Source: a virus
Reading direction: 5' to 3' (one strand)
Length of the DNA stretch: 53,637 nt
Virus record (IMG/VR): IMGVR_UViG_3300009154_000071
Location: 1-53,637 of that record
The notes beneath the pieces are model-generated. The model ran no database searches and had not been told where the DNA came from. It worked only from the letters and a program-made list of their open reading frames with translations. This document shows, one piece after another, positions 16,235-24,835 of this stretch; positions within the stretch are counted from its first letter, which is position 1, and every line of letters begins with the position of its first letter. A program made the position numbers and the translations under genes.

Positions 16235-17443
16235 TTATTCTTTAGCCTCAACTTTTGGAAAATATGTAATGTACCTATCTCGACTATCAACTCTACGGTC
16301 TTTAATTCTTTTTACAATCTCATTGAAGAAATTCCAAGCCAATGGAACAAAACAAATTGGTTCTTGTATTTCATCAAGTTTAGAAATAGGAGTAATTGGA
16401 ATATTTAAACCAGGCGTATATTGATTTTGTTTCAGTGGATTATCGTCAATAATAAAATCCAATTCTACTTTCACATAGTTCAATAAAGTCATACCTTTAG
16501 CGGCAGCACCATAGCCAACTAGTTTATAACCTTTTGATTTAAATTCATCACATACAGTTATAAATTCGTCTTTAATTTTTGTTACACCATCAGCCCACTT
16601 ATCATATGTTGCCGAACTCTGTAGTTTTGATTCCATTGCAACTAGATTAACAATGTTTTCTGGACGTTTGCGATATGGACTCAACACGAATACATAACTG
16701 GTACCATGAATAGGTGTTTTGATAACATCCACTAAGTTCCAACCAGAACGTTCAGCCAATCTTTTCATTGATTGAATATTATAAAAACTAATGTGTTCAT
16801 GATATATGGTATCAAACTCACCGTTCAATACCATATCCGCTTGACTGGTTTGAATAAAGAATAATCCTCCTTCTTTCATTAGAGGATGAAGGAGTTGTAA
16901 ATATTTATGTGGATCGGGAATATGTGCAAATGCGTTTTGTGAGACTACAATATCAAATTTAGTGTCTTTCAATTCTGTAACACTTTTCTCATCCCAAAAT
17001 CCACAAACAACATTATGGCCTTTTTTAGAACTTGTTTCAAATAGATTCTCGGCAGGATCAACACCAAATGTATTCAACCCCAAGTTTGCAAATGCATCCA
17101 ACTGTGTTCCATCATTACAGCCAATATCAAGAACATCTCCTTGCCAACAATTTGTATATTCTCTGGTCCAATCAGCAAACCATGACATATATTCTACATA
17201 AGTTTTAGTTGTACCACTCACGTAAGCATAATTCTTATAGATGAGTTCTGGATTAACTATATGAGTTAATTGTAAATGGTCGCAATCCTCACATCGATTA
17301 ATTGCCAAAGGATATTCATCCTGCACTTCATTAGTCGGCTTAAAAGAATTTGCTAATGGTTGTTCACCCAAGTTAAGAGTGAATTTTAAATTACTCGAAC
17401 CACAGGCTATACACTGATTGACAGGTTTCATTTGGTCATTCAT
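16235..17443 (-). CDS. SAM-dependent sugar C-methyltransferase
   Basis: The 402-residue protein has an N-terminal zinc-binding domain (C11xxC14 and C50xxC53), a Rossmann methyltransferase core with motif I VLDIGCNDG at 103-111, and a C-terminal domain with VGYGAAAKG (nucleotide-sugar binding) and a DDNPLKQN motif. This three-part layout is that of NDP-hexose C-methyltransferases (Methyltransf_13, _11 and _14). ATG 17443 has GGAG 7 nt upstream and follows the dehydratase stop directly. It probably methylates the keto-sugar made by the neighbouring dehydratase. Confidence 0.82.
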   Translation of the reverse strand: MNDQMKPVNQCIACGSSNLKFTLNLGEQPLANSFKPTNEVQDEYPLAINRCEDCDHLQLTHIVNPELIYKNYAYVSGTTKTYVEYMSWFADWTREYTNCWQGDVLDIGCNDGTQLDAFANLGLNTFGVDPAENLFETSSKKGHNVVCGFWDEKSVTELKDTKFDIVVSQNAFAHIPDPHKYLQLLHPLMKEGGLFFIQTSQADMVLNGEFDTIYHEHISFYNIQSMKRLAERSGWNLVDVIKTPIHGTSYVFVLSPYRKRPENIVNLVAMESKLQSSATYDKWADGVTKIKDEFITVCDEFKSKGYKLVGYGAAAKGMTLLNYVKVELDFIIDDNPLKQNQYTPGLNIPITPISKLDEIQEPICFVPLAWNFFNEIVKRIKDRRVDSRDRYITYFPKVEAKE

Positions 17444-17444
17444 A

Positions 17445-18494
17445 TTATTCTCCACTCAGTTCAATCCATTCTGGATTAGCGATTGACCACTCAACAACTT
17501 CTTTAATACGGTCATCGAATGAATATTTCGGTTCCCATCCCAACTGACGCATGAAGTCTCCAGATAAAGCATAACGAAGGTCGTGTCCAGGACGTGATGT
17601 ATGGAAGTCTACCATTTCATATTTCAATTCTTTATTCTGCGCCGTCGCAATTGCTGTAACAAGTCTAAGATTATCAGTTTCTTCTTTACCAACAACATTG
17701 AACTTGGGACACTTAGCACCACCATAGTCTGGTGTATAAATTATTTTTTTCTGATCTTCATTTAGATGTAATAAGAAATACATTGCTTCTGCAACGTCTT
17801 TAGCATGAATGTAAAACCGTGAACCAGGAACAGTCTTTGATGGGTCTGAATGAATGTAAATAGTTTGACCATCACGAACTTTACGAATGCTCATTGGAAT
17901 AAACTTTTCTGGGTGTTGACGCTCACCAAATACGTTCATTGTATGTGTAATGAAAATAGGAAGTTTATAAGTATTTTCATATGCTACACAGAATTCTTCA
18001 GCCGCTGCTTTAGATGCAGAGTATGGGTTTGTTGAATTATAACGATCACGTTCTGAATACGCCACATCATTTGGAGCAATACCAAAAATCTCATCTGTTG
18101 AGAAATAAATTAGACGTTCAAGATTTTTTAATTTACGGGCAAAGTTAAGAACGTTCACTGTACCCACAGTGTTATCCATTAAGAATTCCATAGGATATGT
18201 AATAGAACGATCAACATGTGAAGATGCGGCAAGATGTAAAATAATATCTACATCACCAATAAGATTTTGTGTTAAGTCTTGTATTTCAGATTTCAAATCG
18301 TGCCATACAATTTTAACTCTTTTACGAACTTCTGGTGGGTATTTACCCACAACATCATTTAAACGATTTAGATTACCAGAATAATCTAACCTATCCAACG
18401 ACACAATTGTCCAGTCTGTTTTTTTCAAAAACAAATCAATAATGTGATGTCCGATAAAACCAGCACCACCTGTAATAAGAACACGTTTAGACAT
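17445..18494 (-). CDS. NDP-glucose 4,6-dehydratase (RmlB-like)
   Basis: This 349-residue extended short-chain dehydrogenase has the NAD motif GGAGFIG at 9-15, the 4,6-dehydratase catalytic set Thr133-Asp134-Glu135 in FSTDEIFG, and Tyr158/Lys162 in NPYSASK. RmlB-type enzymes convert dTDP- or CDP-glucose to the 4-keto-6-deoxy sugar. The following gene encodes a sugar C-methyltransferase. RBS AAAGG precedes ATG 18494. The nucleotide carrier (dTDP, CDP or GDP) cannot be told from the sequence. Confidence 0.87.
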   Translation of the reverse strand: MSKRVLITGGAGFIGHHIIDLFLKKTDWTIVSLDRLDYSGNLNRLNDVVGKYPPEVRKRVKIVWHDLKSEIQDLTQNLIGDVDIILHLAASSHVDRSITYPMEFLMDNTVGTVNVLNFARKLKNLERLIYFSTDEIFGIAPNDVAYSERDRYNSTNPYSASKAAAEEFCVAYENTYKLPIFITHTMNVFGERQHPEKFIPMSIRKVRDGQTIYIHSDPSKTVPGSRFYIHAKDVAEAMYFLLHLNEDQKKIIYTPDYGGAKCPKFNVVGKEETDNLRLVTAIATAQNKELKYEMVDFHTSRPGHDLRYALSGDFMRQLGWEPKYSFDDRIKEVVEWSIANPEWIELSGE

Positions 18495-18508
18495 TATATA
18501 CCTTTCAA

Positions 18509-19300
18509 TTATTTTTGAGAATATTTTGTATTATATACGGAAGCAGACTGTGTTACCGATGCTCGTTTTTGAATAAGTTCCGTAATCAACTTATCATTTT
18601 TTTGTTCTTCTCTTGGAGCAAATAACGCACGACCACGATCTTCTGTTATTGCAGGAGCAGCACAAAGAAAATAAGCAGCGATAGATTTGCGATAGATACC
18701 TTCTGGGCAAAGTATAGTATTCGGAAGGCCATGCCAAGAATTCTGAGTAGTATCAAATATTATAGCACGATTAAATTTATTTTCAATAACTTTTACAAGT
18801 TCTTTGGGTTGTTTTGTCTTATCATCATGTGACCAGAATTCAAGACCACCATTCCATGATGGCTGCCAATCTTGAGTCATGTAAACAATTATATTAAGTT
18901 TTCTTTGTAGATTTAATTTAGGATGCACATTATAGTCAAGGTGGATGTTATTGTTACCACCACGCCCATGCATGTGCCATCCGCCACCATTAAGGCCAGA
19001 ATCAAAAACTAAATCTTCTCTGTTCACCAAATATCTCATGTTCTGTAAGAAACTTTCTCTACCAAAAAGAGAAAATGCTCGATAGGTTGTCGCTGGAAAT
19101 TTATCCCAACGATTCATAGTTTTTTTAATTTCTAATGGACTATTATGATCATTCAATTCACCATCATTAAAATCTGGAAACTCTTCAGAAATTTTATCGG
19201 CTACTTCTGGAATAAAGAAGTTGTCGATTACAACATGATTGAATGGCTCGGACGATGTAAATCTATCTACAATCTCATCCCAATTTAAATCTCTTAACAT
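18509..19300 (-). CDS. 2-oxoglutarate/Fe(II)-dependent oxygenase
   Basis: The 263-residue protein has the iron facial triad in a double-stranded beta-helix: H120-x-D122 in NNIHLDYNVH and His190 in NSWHGLP, with Arg204 in YRKSIAAYF to bind 2-oxoglutarate. ATG 19300 (MLRDLNWDE) was chosen because GGAG lies 7 nt upstream; an ATG six codons earlier lacks a site. Phage members hydroxylate proteins, sugars or nucleobases; the substrate is unknown. It lies in the sugar cassette, so a sugar or glycan substrate is plausible. Confidence 0.82.
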   Translation of the reverse strand: MLRDLNWDEIVDRFTSSEPFNHVVIDNFFIPEVADKISEEFPDFNDGELNDHNSPLEIKKTMNRWDKFPATTYRAFSLFGRESFLQNMRYLVNREDLVFDSGLNGGGWHMHGRGGNNNIHLDYNVHPKLNLQRKLNIIVYMTQDWQPSWNGGLEFWSHDDKTKQPKELVKVIENKFNRAIIFDTTQNSWHGLPNTILCPEGIYRKSIAAYFLCAAPAITEDRGRALFAPREEQKNDKLITELIQKRASVTQSASVYNTKYSQK

Positions 19301-20066
19301 CACTATCTCCAATTTCAATTTTTAAATGCTTTTCATATTCTATCATTTTTTGATTATATAAGTCAACATAAAATTTATGGGAACTACCAAATAATCGCTC
19401 ATAGTTAGGAGATTCAATTGGGTACTTCTTAATTTTTATGTTTCGATTAAACATTGTGTGTATAGAAAACAATCTTTCTATAACAAAGATAAAACCAGGT
19501 AACATTGCGCCGTTATAAGGTATTTTTTTATCATACATATAATACTTCATTTCGGTATCCGTTTCAATGATGTTTAAACATTCATCGACAAACGCAATAA
19601 AACTCTTCCAAAATTTATTATTACCTACATGATAATTGCATGTAGCAAAATCTTGTGGGTGATAAACAAAATTTCTTACATTAGCATCTATGCCTAGTCT
19701 TGGAAATAATCTATCACAGAAATCAATCATACCAGGAACCCATATGTCACCTTGAGTCCATAAATTTAAGTGAGTGGCAGACACATCTAAAAATGGGTCA
19801 AGGTGATATACATCATAACCAGGATTGTCTAATATCCAATCTCTAAACTCTTTCATTTCAAGTTTAGTTTTATCGTACCATCTCCACGACAACAAACCCC
19901 AATAATCGTCTTGATTTTTGGAATGTTTCTCGTACAAATTTTTTATAAAAGGATACTCACGAAGTGTTGGATTAAGATTTGCAAGATTATCATATGGAAC
20001 ACAAATTGGATCCAAATGTTTCATCTGTTCAACATCATAATATGCTTGATACAAAAATAAATTCAT
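19275..20066 (-). CDS. Unrecognised protein of the sugar cassette
   Basis: I do not recognise this 263-residue protein. It is rich in Tyr, Trp and Phe (DDYWGLLSWRWYDKTKL, then CNYHVGNNKFWKSFI, and PYNGAMLPGFIFVIERLFS). The pattern resembles glycan-related enzymes, and position next to an oxygenase, a 4,6-dehydratase and a C-methyltransferase supports a role in surface glycan synthesis, possibly as a glycosyltransferase without a clear DXD. RBS GAGGAC lies 9-10 nt before ATG 20066. It overlaps the oxygenase gene start by 26 nt. Confidence 0.6.
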   Translation of the reverse strand: MNLFLYQAYYDVEQMKHLDPICVPYDNLANLNPTLREYPFIKNLYEKHSKNQDDYWGLLSWRWYDKTKLEMKEFRDWILDNPGYDVYHLDPFLDVSATHLNLWTQGDIWVPGMIDFCDRLFPRLGIDANVRNFVYHPQDFATCNYHVGNNKFWKSFIAFVDECLNIIETDTEMKYYMYDKKIPYNGAMLPGFIFVIERLFSIHTMFNRNIKIKKYPIESPNYERLFGSSHKFYVDLYNQKMIEYEKHLKIEIGDSDVKRFKLG

Positions 20067-20084
20067 GACAAAATAGTCCTCAAA

Positions 20085-20504
20085 TTAGTGTAGTGTCCTG
20101 TTCTTCACTTCTTCTACAAATTGAATTAAATCTTCCATACTATATTCTTCAACATCACCTTCACCTTCACCTGATTGATCTTTCAAAAGTCCTGCAATCA
20201 TATCTTCAGACTTTTCCATCTCAAGCATGGTTTTGATTACAAGATTTTCATAATATTCTATCATAGATTCTTTTGGATCAATAATAGTAATGATGTCCGA
20301 ATTATATATTAAAGCATTATTATCTTTAATTAATTCTACTGGTAACCACGGCATCATCATCATTACAGTTTGCCCTGTAGGCATACGGCGATAGATCAAT
20401 CTCATTGGGTCTTCCAGAAGAACTGTTTCTTCTTGTTCTTCACCTATCATAGATGCCATAATATCTTCGCCAGTTTGCATTCTTATAATTTTTACGTTAT
20501 GCAT
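20085..20504 (-). CDS. Sm-like fold candidate next to uvsW
   Basis: The 139-residue acidic protein starts NVKIIRMQTGEDIMASM, then VLLEDPMRLIYRRMPTGQTVMMMMPWLP and DIITIIDPKESMIEYY. The beta-strand spacing with a Thr-Gly-Glu-Asp motif resembles an Sm-like (LSm) barrel. Similar genes sit beside uvsW in T4-like marine phages, but I cannot name a characterised homolog. The C-terminus is helical and acidic. Its ATG overlaps the uvsW stop, so it is co-translated. A role with RNA or the helicase is inference. Confidence 0.6.
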   Translation of the reverse strand: MHNVKIIRMQTGEDIMASMIGEEQEETVLLEDPMRLIYRRMPTGQTVMMMMPWLPVELIKDNNALIYNSDIITIIDPKESMIEYYENLVIKTMLEMEKSEDMIAGLLKDQSGEGEGDVEEYSMEDLIQFVEEVKNRTLH

Positions 20505-21978
20505 TCTTGACCTCTATAGTGTAAAACTTATATTTGAACTTTTCTTCATCGTATATCTTAACACGTTCCTGTAGATGAAGCAAGGTAAAATTAACATGTT
20601 TGCCTATACGAAAATCGTCTGCTATATCATACAGAACTGCTTCAGTTTTATTCTCACCTATTCTAAGACCACGACCTATTGACTGTAAATTTCTTACTCT
20701 TGATTTGCTTGGAGAAGCAAATACGACATTATGCAAATGCCGTATATTAATGCCGGTACTAAAAGTGCCGTAAGAGGCAACAATGATTGCATCATTTTGT
20801 TTTTCTGTAATCTCACGAACTTGTTCACGGACTTCAACGTCTGTTCCACCATACACAAAGAAAACATGGCGATCACCAGCTTTTTCTTTAATAAGTTTGT
20901 GTAATATCTTTCCATGTTTTTCTACCAAATTAAATAATACAAGTGAGTTACCTTCTAATGATAGTACCAAGTTTCGGATAAATTCATTTCGTGCATTACT
21001 ACCAACTATGTAGTTTATCTCACTTTGATAGTCCCAACCACGTGATAGTTTACATACTTCTTCTGGATATTTTAATACTAAACATTTGATTTTAAAATCT
21101 GCTAACTGTTTATTCTCAATCAGTTCGGCAGTGGTAGTAGATTGATATAATGGACCAAACAAACCTTCTAATACCAACTTATGTGTTTGTGTACCGTCTA
21201 CTGTACCTGTACAACCAATTCTATATTTTGCCTTAGTCAAACCAGTCATGATAGTTGTTAATGACTTCGCTTTAAACTGATGTGCTTCATCACCTAAAAC
21301 AAAATCAAACTGTTCAAAGTATTCTGGTGGGTTCTTATAGATTGATTGCCACGTGGTAATTGTTAAAAACTTATCTGTTACTTTGTCTTTACCTGAGTAT
21401 TGACGGTGACAATTATTTTCTGAATCGTATCCATATGTTTTAAAATCGGAATACATTTGTTCTACCAATGATGTAGTAGGAACAATCAATAAACCTTTTT
21501 TGTATTCCTTAGACTGCAAGTACCTTAATATAAGGTATTGTATTAAAGACTTACCTGAACCTGTTGGTGATAGTAAAAGCATTCTTCTATTTCTTACGGC
21601 AGTAATGAATGCTTTTACTTGATGTTCTCTTACACCTTCTGTTATAATGCTGGTGTCCAATTGAAGTTGATCTATAAATTCCTTAGCCTCAGTGACAGAA
21701 AAGTTCTCAGTAATACTCACCGTAGTATCAATCTCTAGTTTATAGTCTCTCTCTTTGCAAAACTTCTGTATATACGGTACAAGACCATGATACACGGTAT
21801 TTGTACGTAGGTCTGCAAGTCTTATTTTACCATCCCACAATCTGTTTTTGTATGCTGGCATAAATTGATAACCAGGAACATAGAATGTAAAGTAGTCTGC
21901 TAATTCTTGAGCAAGACTTTTCTCACATGCAAAACGAATAAAGGCTTCATTCTGTTTATAGAGAACTAAATCATTCAT
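20497..21978 (-). CDS. uvsW: UvsW RNA-DNA and DNA helicase
   Basis: The 493-residue helicase (T4: 503) has an N-terminal domain with YKNRLWDGKIRL, Walker A SPTGSGKS at 137-144, DEAH box in LGDEAHQF, motif III GCTGT, and C-terminal motifs ATFSTGINIRHL-type (YGTFSTGINI) and QSIGRGLR (motif VI). UvsW unwinds R-loops and branched DNA and helps switch replication from origin-dependent to recombination-dependent initiation. It is downstream of uvsY as in T4, with a DUF2452-like gene between. Confidence 0.94.
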   Translation of the reverse strand: MNDLVLYKQNEAFIRFACEKSLAQELADYFTFYVPGYQFMPAYKNRLWDGKIRLADLRTNTVYHGLVPYIQKFCKERDYKLEIDTTVSITENFSVTEAKEFIDQLQLDTSIITEGVREHQVKAFITAVRNRRMLLLSPTGSGKSLIQYLILRYLQSKEYKKGLLIVPTTSLVEQMYSDFKTYGYDSENNCHRQYSGKDKVTDKFLTITTWQSIYKNPPEYFEQFDFVLGDEAHQFKAKSLTTIMTGLTKAKYRIGCTGTVDGTQTHKLVLEGLFGPLYQSTTTAELIENKQLADFKIKCLVLKYPEEVCKLSRGWDYQSEINYIVGSNARNEFIRNLVLSLEGNSLVLFNLVEKHGKILHKLIKEKAGDRHVFFVYGGTDVEVREQVREITEKQNDAIIVASYGTFSTGINIRHLHNVVFASPSKSRVRNLQSIGRGLRIGENKTEAVLYDIADDFRIGKHVNFTLLHLQERVKIYDEEKFKYKFYTIEVKNA

Positions 21979-22399
21979 CTAAAACTTCTTCCCAAGTGCT
22001 ATCACCTTTCTTACGAATGGCAACAATAAAGTTTAGATGTTCTGGTATACCACCTATACACCATTGGTCTGGATGCATACACATCACTACATTTTTATTG
22101 CGTATTGTACTGAAGTAAATAAAATATATTTGATTAAATCCTGGATTAAAACTACAATCAGACTCATGAACAATATGAGTAACATCTAATCTACGCATCA
22201 ACGATTCTGCTTGTTTGCGTAGAACATCAACTTGTTCCATAATACGTTCATACTCTTGTTTGGCATGTAGTTTTGCTACATTTAAACTTTTATCTTTTTC
22301 TTCTTTGACGGCAACAGGTGCAAAGACTGGAGCACCTACCTCCATTGGATATTTTTTGCTATGATGTTGCATTAAGTCTTTACTTGGATCAATTCTCAT
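21971..22399 (-). CDS. DUF2452-like protein
   Basis: This 142-residue protein (from ATG 22399, MRIDPSKDLMQHH) contains a coiled-coil segment (LHAKQEYERIMEQVDVLRKQAESLMRR) and a conserved-looking core HIVHESDCSFNPGFNQIYFIYF with later PDQW, consistent with the uncharacterised DUF2452 family. ATG 22399 has AAGG 9 nt upstream; an in-frame TTG nine codons earlier has none. It overlaps the uvsY stop (TAATG) and the uvsW start, so translation is coupled. Function unknown. Confidence 0.68.
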   Translation of the reverse strand: MRIDPSKDLMQHHSKKYPMEVGAPVFAPVAVKEEKDKSLNVAKLHAKQEYERIMEQVDVLRKQAESLMRRLDVTHIVHESDCSFNPGFNQIYFIYFSTIRNKNVVMCMHPDQWCIGGIPEHLNFIVAIRKKGDSTWEEVLDE

Positions 22400-22833
22400 T
22401 ATATACCTTGTATAAATTTTTCCCAATCAATGAACGATCTAAGTTGAAACGTTCTAGAGTTAAGTTCTTTTAATATAGCATTACATACTTCAACAACTTC
22501 TTCATTCAGCATTTTATTTGCCAGATACTTATTAATATCCTCATCTGCATCCAAGTATGTAGTGATGTCGGATTTGAGTGTGAATGGAAATGGTTCCCAA
22601 CCATACTTCTTCAAGTCATCATCATCTAATTTACCTGTGTAATATTCCCATTTGAGTTTCTTCATTCGGTTATATTTGAACTCAGCATCTTTCACCATCA
22701 ATCTATGTTGTGATAGAATGTTGAGATACTTACTGTGAAGTTTGGGAATATCTATTAGTGCTTTACCTGGTTCAGTACGATCTATGTTAGAATCGTCTGT
22801 CCACATCTTCAATACATCATCAAGTTTGCTCAT
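22399..22833 (-). CDS. uvsY: UvsY recombination mediator
   Basis: The 144-residue protein (T4: 137) matches UvsY in the central part: LHSKYLNILSQHRLMVKDAE, YYTGKLDDDDL, then TLKSDITTYLDADEDINKYL and a C-terminal SRTFQLRSFIDWEKF. UvsY loads the UvsX recombinase onto gp32-coated single-stranded DNA. RBS AGAGGAG precedes ATG 22833. A candidate promoter lies just upstream (22853-22881). Confidence 0.88.
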   Translation of the reverse strand: MSKLDDVLKMWTDDSNIDRTEPGKALIDIPKLHSKYLNILSQHRLMVKDAEFKYNRMKKLKWEYYTGKLDDDDLKKYGWEPFPFTLKSDITTYLDADEDINKYLANKMLNEEVVEVCNAILKELNSRTFQLRSFIDWEKFIQGI

Positions 22834-22852
22834 GGTTTATCTCCTCTTTAGG

Positions 22853-22881
22853 AGTATATCACATCTAAATCAATTTTTCAA
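22853..22881 (-). promoter_or_regulatory. Candidate promoter for uvsY
   Basis: TTGAAA (22876-22881), 17 nt and TATACT (22853-22858) preceded by TG-A (extended -10) on the minus strand. The -35 lies in the last codons of the tube-family gene. It would let uvsY-uvsW be expressed apart from the late head operon. Confidence 0.7.
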
Positions 22882-23404
22882 TATTAAAATAGGTAAATCT
22901 GAATGTGGCATCAGAAGTAATAATAGTCTCTGGTGTATCAGTAGCAGACATCATGAATCCACCTAGAGCAATAGGAAACATATTGATAAAGTTAATTTTA
23001 AAATAAGGTTTGTTTGCAGCAGAAAGAATAGTTACCGAACCATCGGCATATTGAGGTGTTTTAGAATCAGCTGTAGTGGTGAATTTATTTAATTGACCTA
23101 ATCTAGTATACTCTTCAAATGATGTGGGAAATGTCATAGCACGGAGCCAATCGTGTATCTCTAACCAGCCAGTCATCTCTTGATCAACTAGAAAAGTAAC
23201 ATTCAACGTATCATAGATTGCTTTTTCACCTGGTGCATACAATTCAACAAATGGATTATTGATAGGTATTTCAGATGTAGAAAGACCTGGTAATGTTACA
23301 GTTTGGCAAAAGTATTGAAGGTTGGGTGCTCTTGATAAGTTCAGTGTGAACTTATTCGGTTGGAGCATGTTTGGATTGGATGGATTTCTATTGAGTGCTG
23401 TCAT
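22865..23404 (-). CDS. Tail tube-family protein downstream of gene 23
   Basis: The 179-residue protein resembles the gp19/gp54 tail-tube superfamily: NMLQPNKFTLNLSRAPNLQYFCQTVTLPG near the N-terminus, then YDTLNVTFLVDQEM and WLEIHDWLRAMTFPTS. In T4-like marine phages the gene here is usually gp3 (tail terminator), also a tube-fold protein, so it may be the gp3 counterpart; sequence alone points to the tube family. It has a TATAAATA late promoter box only 5 nt before its ATG and no ribosome binding site. Confidence 0.68.
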   Translation of the reverse strand: MTALNRNPSNPNMLQPNKFTLNLSRAPNLQYFCQTVTLPGLSTSEIPINNPFVELYAPGEKAIYDTLNVTFLVDQEMTGWLEIHDWLRAMTFPTSFEEYTRLGQLNKFTTTADSKTPQYADGSVTILSAANKPYFKINFINMFPIALGGFMMSATDTPETIITSDATFRFTYFNIEKLI

Positions 23405-23409
23405 ACGTG

Positions 23410-23417
23410 TATTTATA
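23410..23417 (-). promoter_or_regulatory. T4-type late promoter TATAAATA, 5 nt before the tube-family ATG
   Basis: Exact match to the T4 late -10 box (TATAAATA) on the minus strand. The expected start site would fall at or next to ATG 23404, implying a leaderless transcript if used. Confidence 0.7.
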
Positions 23418-23421
23418 AACG

Positions 23422-23449
23422 AAAAAAAGAGAGTCCCGAAGGACTCTCT
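23422..23449 (-). terminator. Terminator after gene 23
   Basis: A perfect 9-bp stem (arms 23428-23436 and 23441-23449) capped by a TTCG tetraloop on the minus strand and followed by seven T. It is a textbook rho-independent terminator after the major capsid gene, just upstream of the late promoter for the next gene. Confidence 0.93.
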
Positions 23450-23476
23450 CTAAACCCACTCTTAGTGGTGGTTTGA

Positions 23477-24814
23477 TTACATCAAGTTTTGAATACCGAA
23501 TGAACGATAGTAGTTGTTTAGACCAACGTTCATTGCGCCTAGACCTTGACTTGTACCTTCGGCAAATGGGTTTGCAACCATGCCGTAACGAGTCTTGAAA
23601 CCGATCTTAGGTTGGAAAGTACCAGTATCAACTGCACGAACCATTTGCAGAGGAACGTATGGGCAGTAGAAAATACCTGCGTCATATGCATTGGTACCTT
23701 TGTAGCCCACAACTGCGAACTCAGAGGTTGAACCAGTCTGCGAATATGGATCAATGTAAACTTTGATACGACCGAAGATTGTACCAGCAAATGTATTGCC
23801 AGTGTCATCAACTGTCAGATTAACTTGACCAGCTAATGCTGATTGATAGTCAAGAATACCAGCCATTGCTAAGGCAGATGCAACGTCTGACGAGCAGATC
23901 ATTACATTACCTTTACCACGACGGGTTGTCTTGGCGATTTGATTGGCTTCACGCTCAATCTGGAATGCCAGACCTTTAATCTTTTCAACCATCCAACGAC
24001 CGTTCGAATCTGTATCCAGGTTGAACACACCTTTAGTAGTTGTACCTGCTTGTGCGCCACGCTTCGAAACGTAGTAAATTGTGCGAATAACTTCACGGTT
24101 AATCTCAGCAAGAATCTCAGCAGACAAAATGTTTGCTAATTCAGTTTCAGCGTCAAGACCATGAACTGCTTTCAAGTCTTGTGCCAATTCCATTGAGTAT
24201 TCTGCTTTCAGAGCACGTGTCTTAGCAGTTACAGTGACTTTCTCAATTGAGAATGCCATTTGTTGGAATGTGTTACCAGCAGCACCGTCACCCAAGGCTT
24301 CAGCAGAACCAGTTGTCATTGCGTTACCTGGCGATGCGTTACCCAACAGAACGTCAGTGGCGTTAGCAGAAATGGTCATAGAACCAGTTGCAATAGCACC
24401 GTTAGCGCCTGAGAAGTTTGTGTTAGCTTCGTTATAGAATGCTTCAGTACCACCTTGTGTGTCGTACTTAGTACGCATTGCAAAAATCAGACCTGTAGGA
24501 CCAGTCATTGGCTGAACGCCGCAAACGTCATAAGCGATCAAGTTAGGCAATGAACGGCGAACCAAGCTAATAAGGATTGGATCAAAACCGGCAACTGGAC
24601 CAGCTGCAGCAGCACCGCCACCGAAACCGCCTGTACCAGAAAAGTTAGCTGGAGGACCTTCGTTCAGAATGCCAGCTTCTTTACGCATTTCTGTCAACTG
24701 GTTTTCCAGAATAACAGAGGTAACAGCACGGCGATATGGATCTTTAATTGCGGGAAGGTCTGGATGATCCAGTACCGATGCCCATTTTTGTTGGCTTTCT
24801 TCAGACAAATACAT
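23477..24814 (-). CDS. 23: Major capsid protein gp23
   Basis: The 445-residue protein matches gp23 in order and sequence: an N-terminal acidic/helical propeptide, a HK97-fold core starting PILISLVRRSLPNLIAYDVCGVQPMTGPTG, and C-terminal YRSFGIQNLM. A likely prohead-protease site (Leu-Asn-Glu at 50-52, followed by Gly) fits the T4 gp21 cleavage rule (Leu/Ile-x-Glu). It is shorter than T4 gp23 (521 aa), as in marine relatives. RBS AAGGAGATAC lies just before ATG 24814. Confidence 0.96.
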   Translation of the reverse strand: MYLSEESQQKWASVLDHPDLPAIKDPYRRAVTSVILENQLTEMRKEAGILNEGPPANFSGTGGFGGGAAAAGPVAGFDPILISLVRRSLPNLIAYDVCGVQPMTGPTGLIFAMRTKYDTQGGTEAFYNEANTNFSGANGAIATGSMTISANATDVLLGNASPGNAMTTGSAEALGDGAAGNTFQQMAFSIEKVTVTAKTRALKAEYSMELAQDLKAVHGLDAETELANILSAEILAEINREVIRTIYYVSKRGAQAGTTTKGVFNLDTDSNGRWMVEKIKGLAFQIEREANQIAKTTRRGKGNVMICSSDVASALAMAGILDYQSALAGQVNLTVDDTGNTFAGTIFGRIKVYIDPYSQTGSTSEFAVVGYKGTNAYDAGIFYCPYVPLQMVRAVDTGTFQPKIGFKTRYGMVANPFAEGTSQGLGAMNVGLNNYYRSFGIQNLM

Positions 24815-24835
24815 GTGTATCTCCTTGTTTATTTT

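Noticed and set aside
23450-23476. Second hairpin after gene 23
   Set aside because: Imperfect with a bulge and no T-run. The strong terminator beside it is sufficient.
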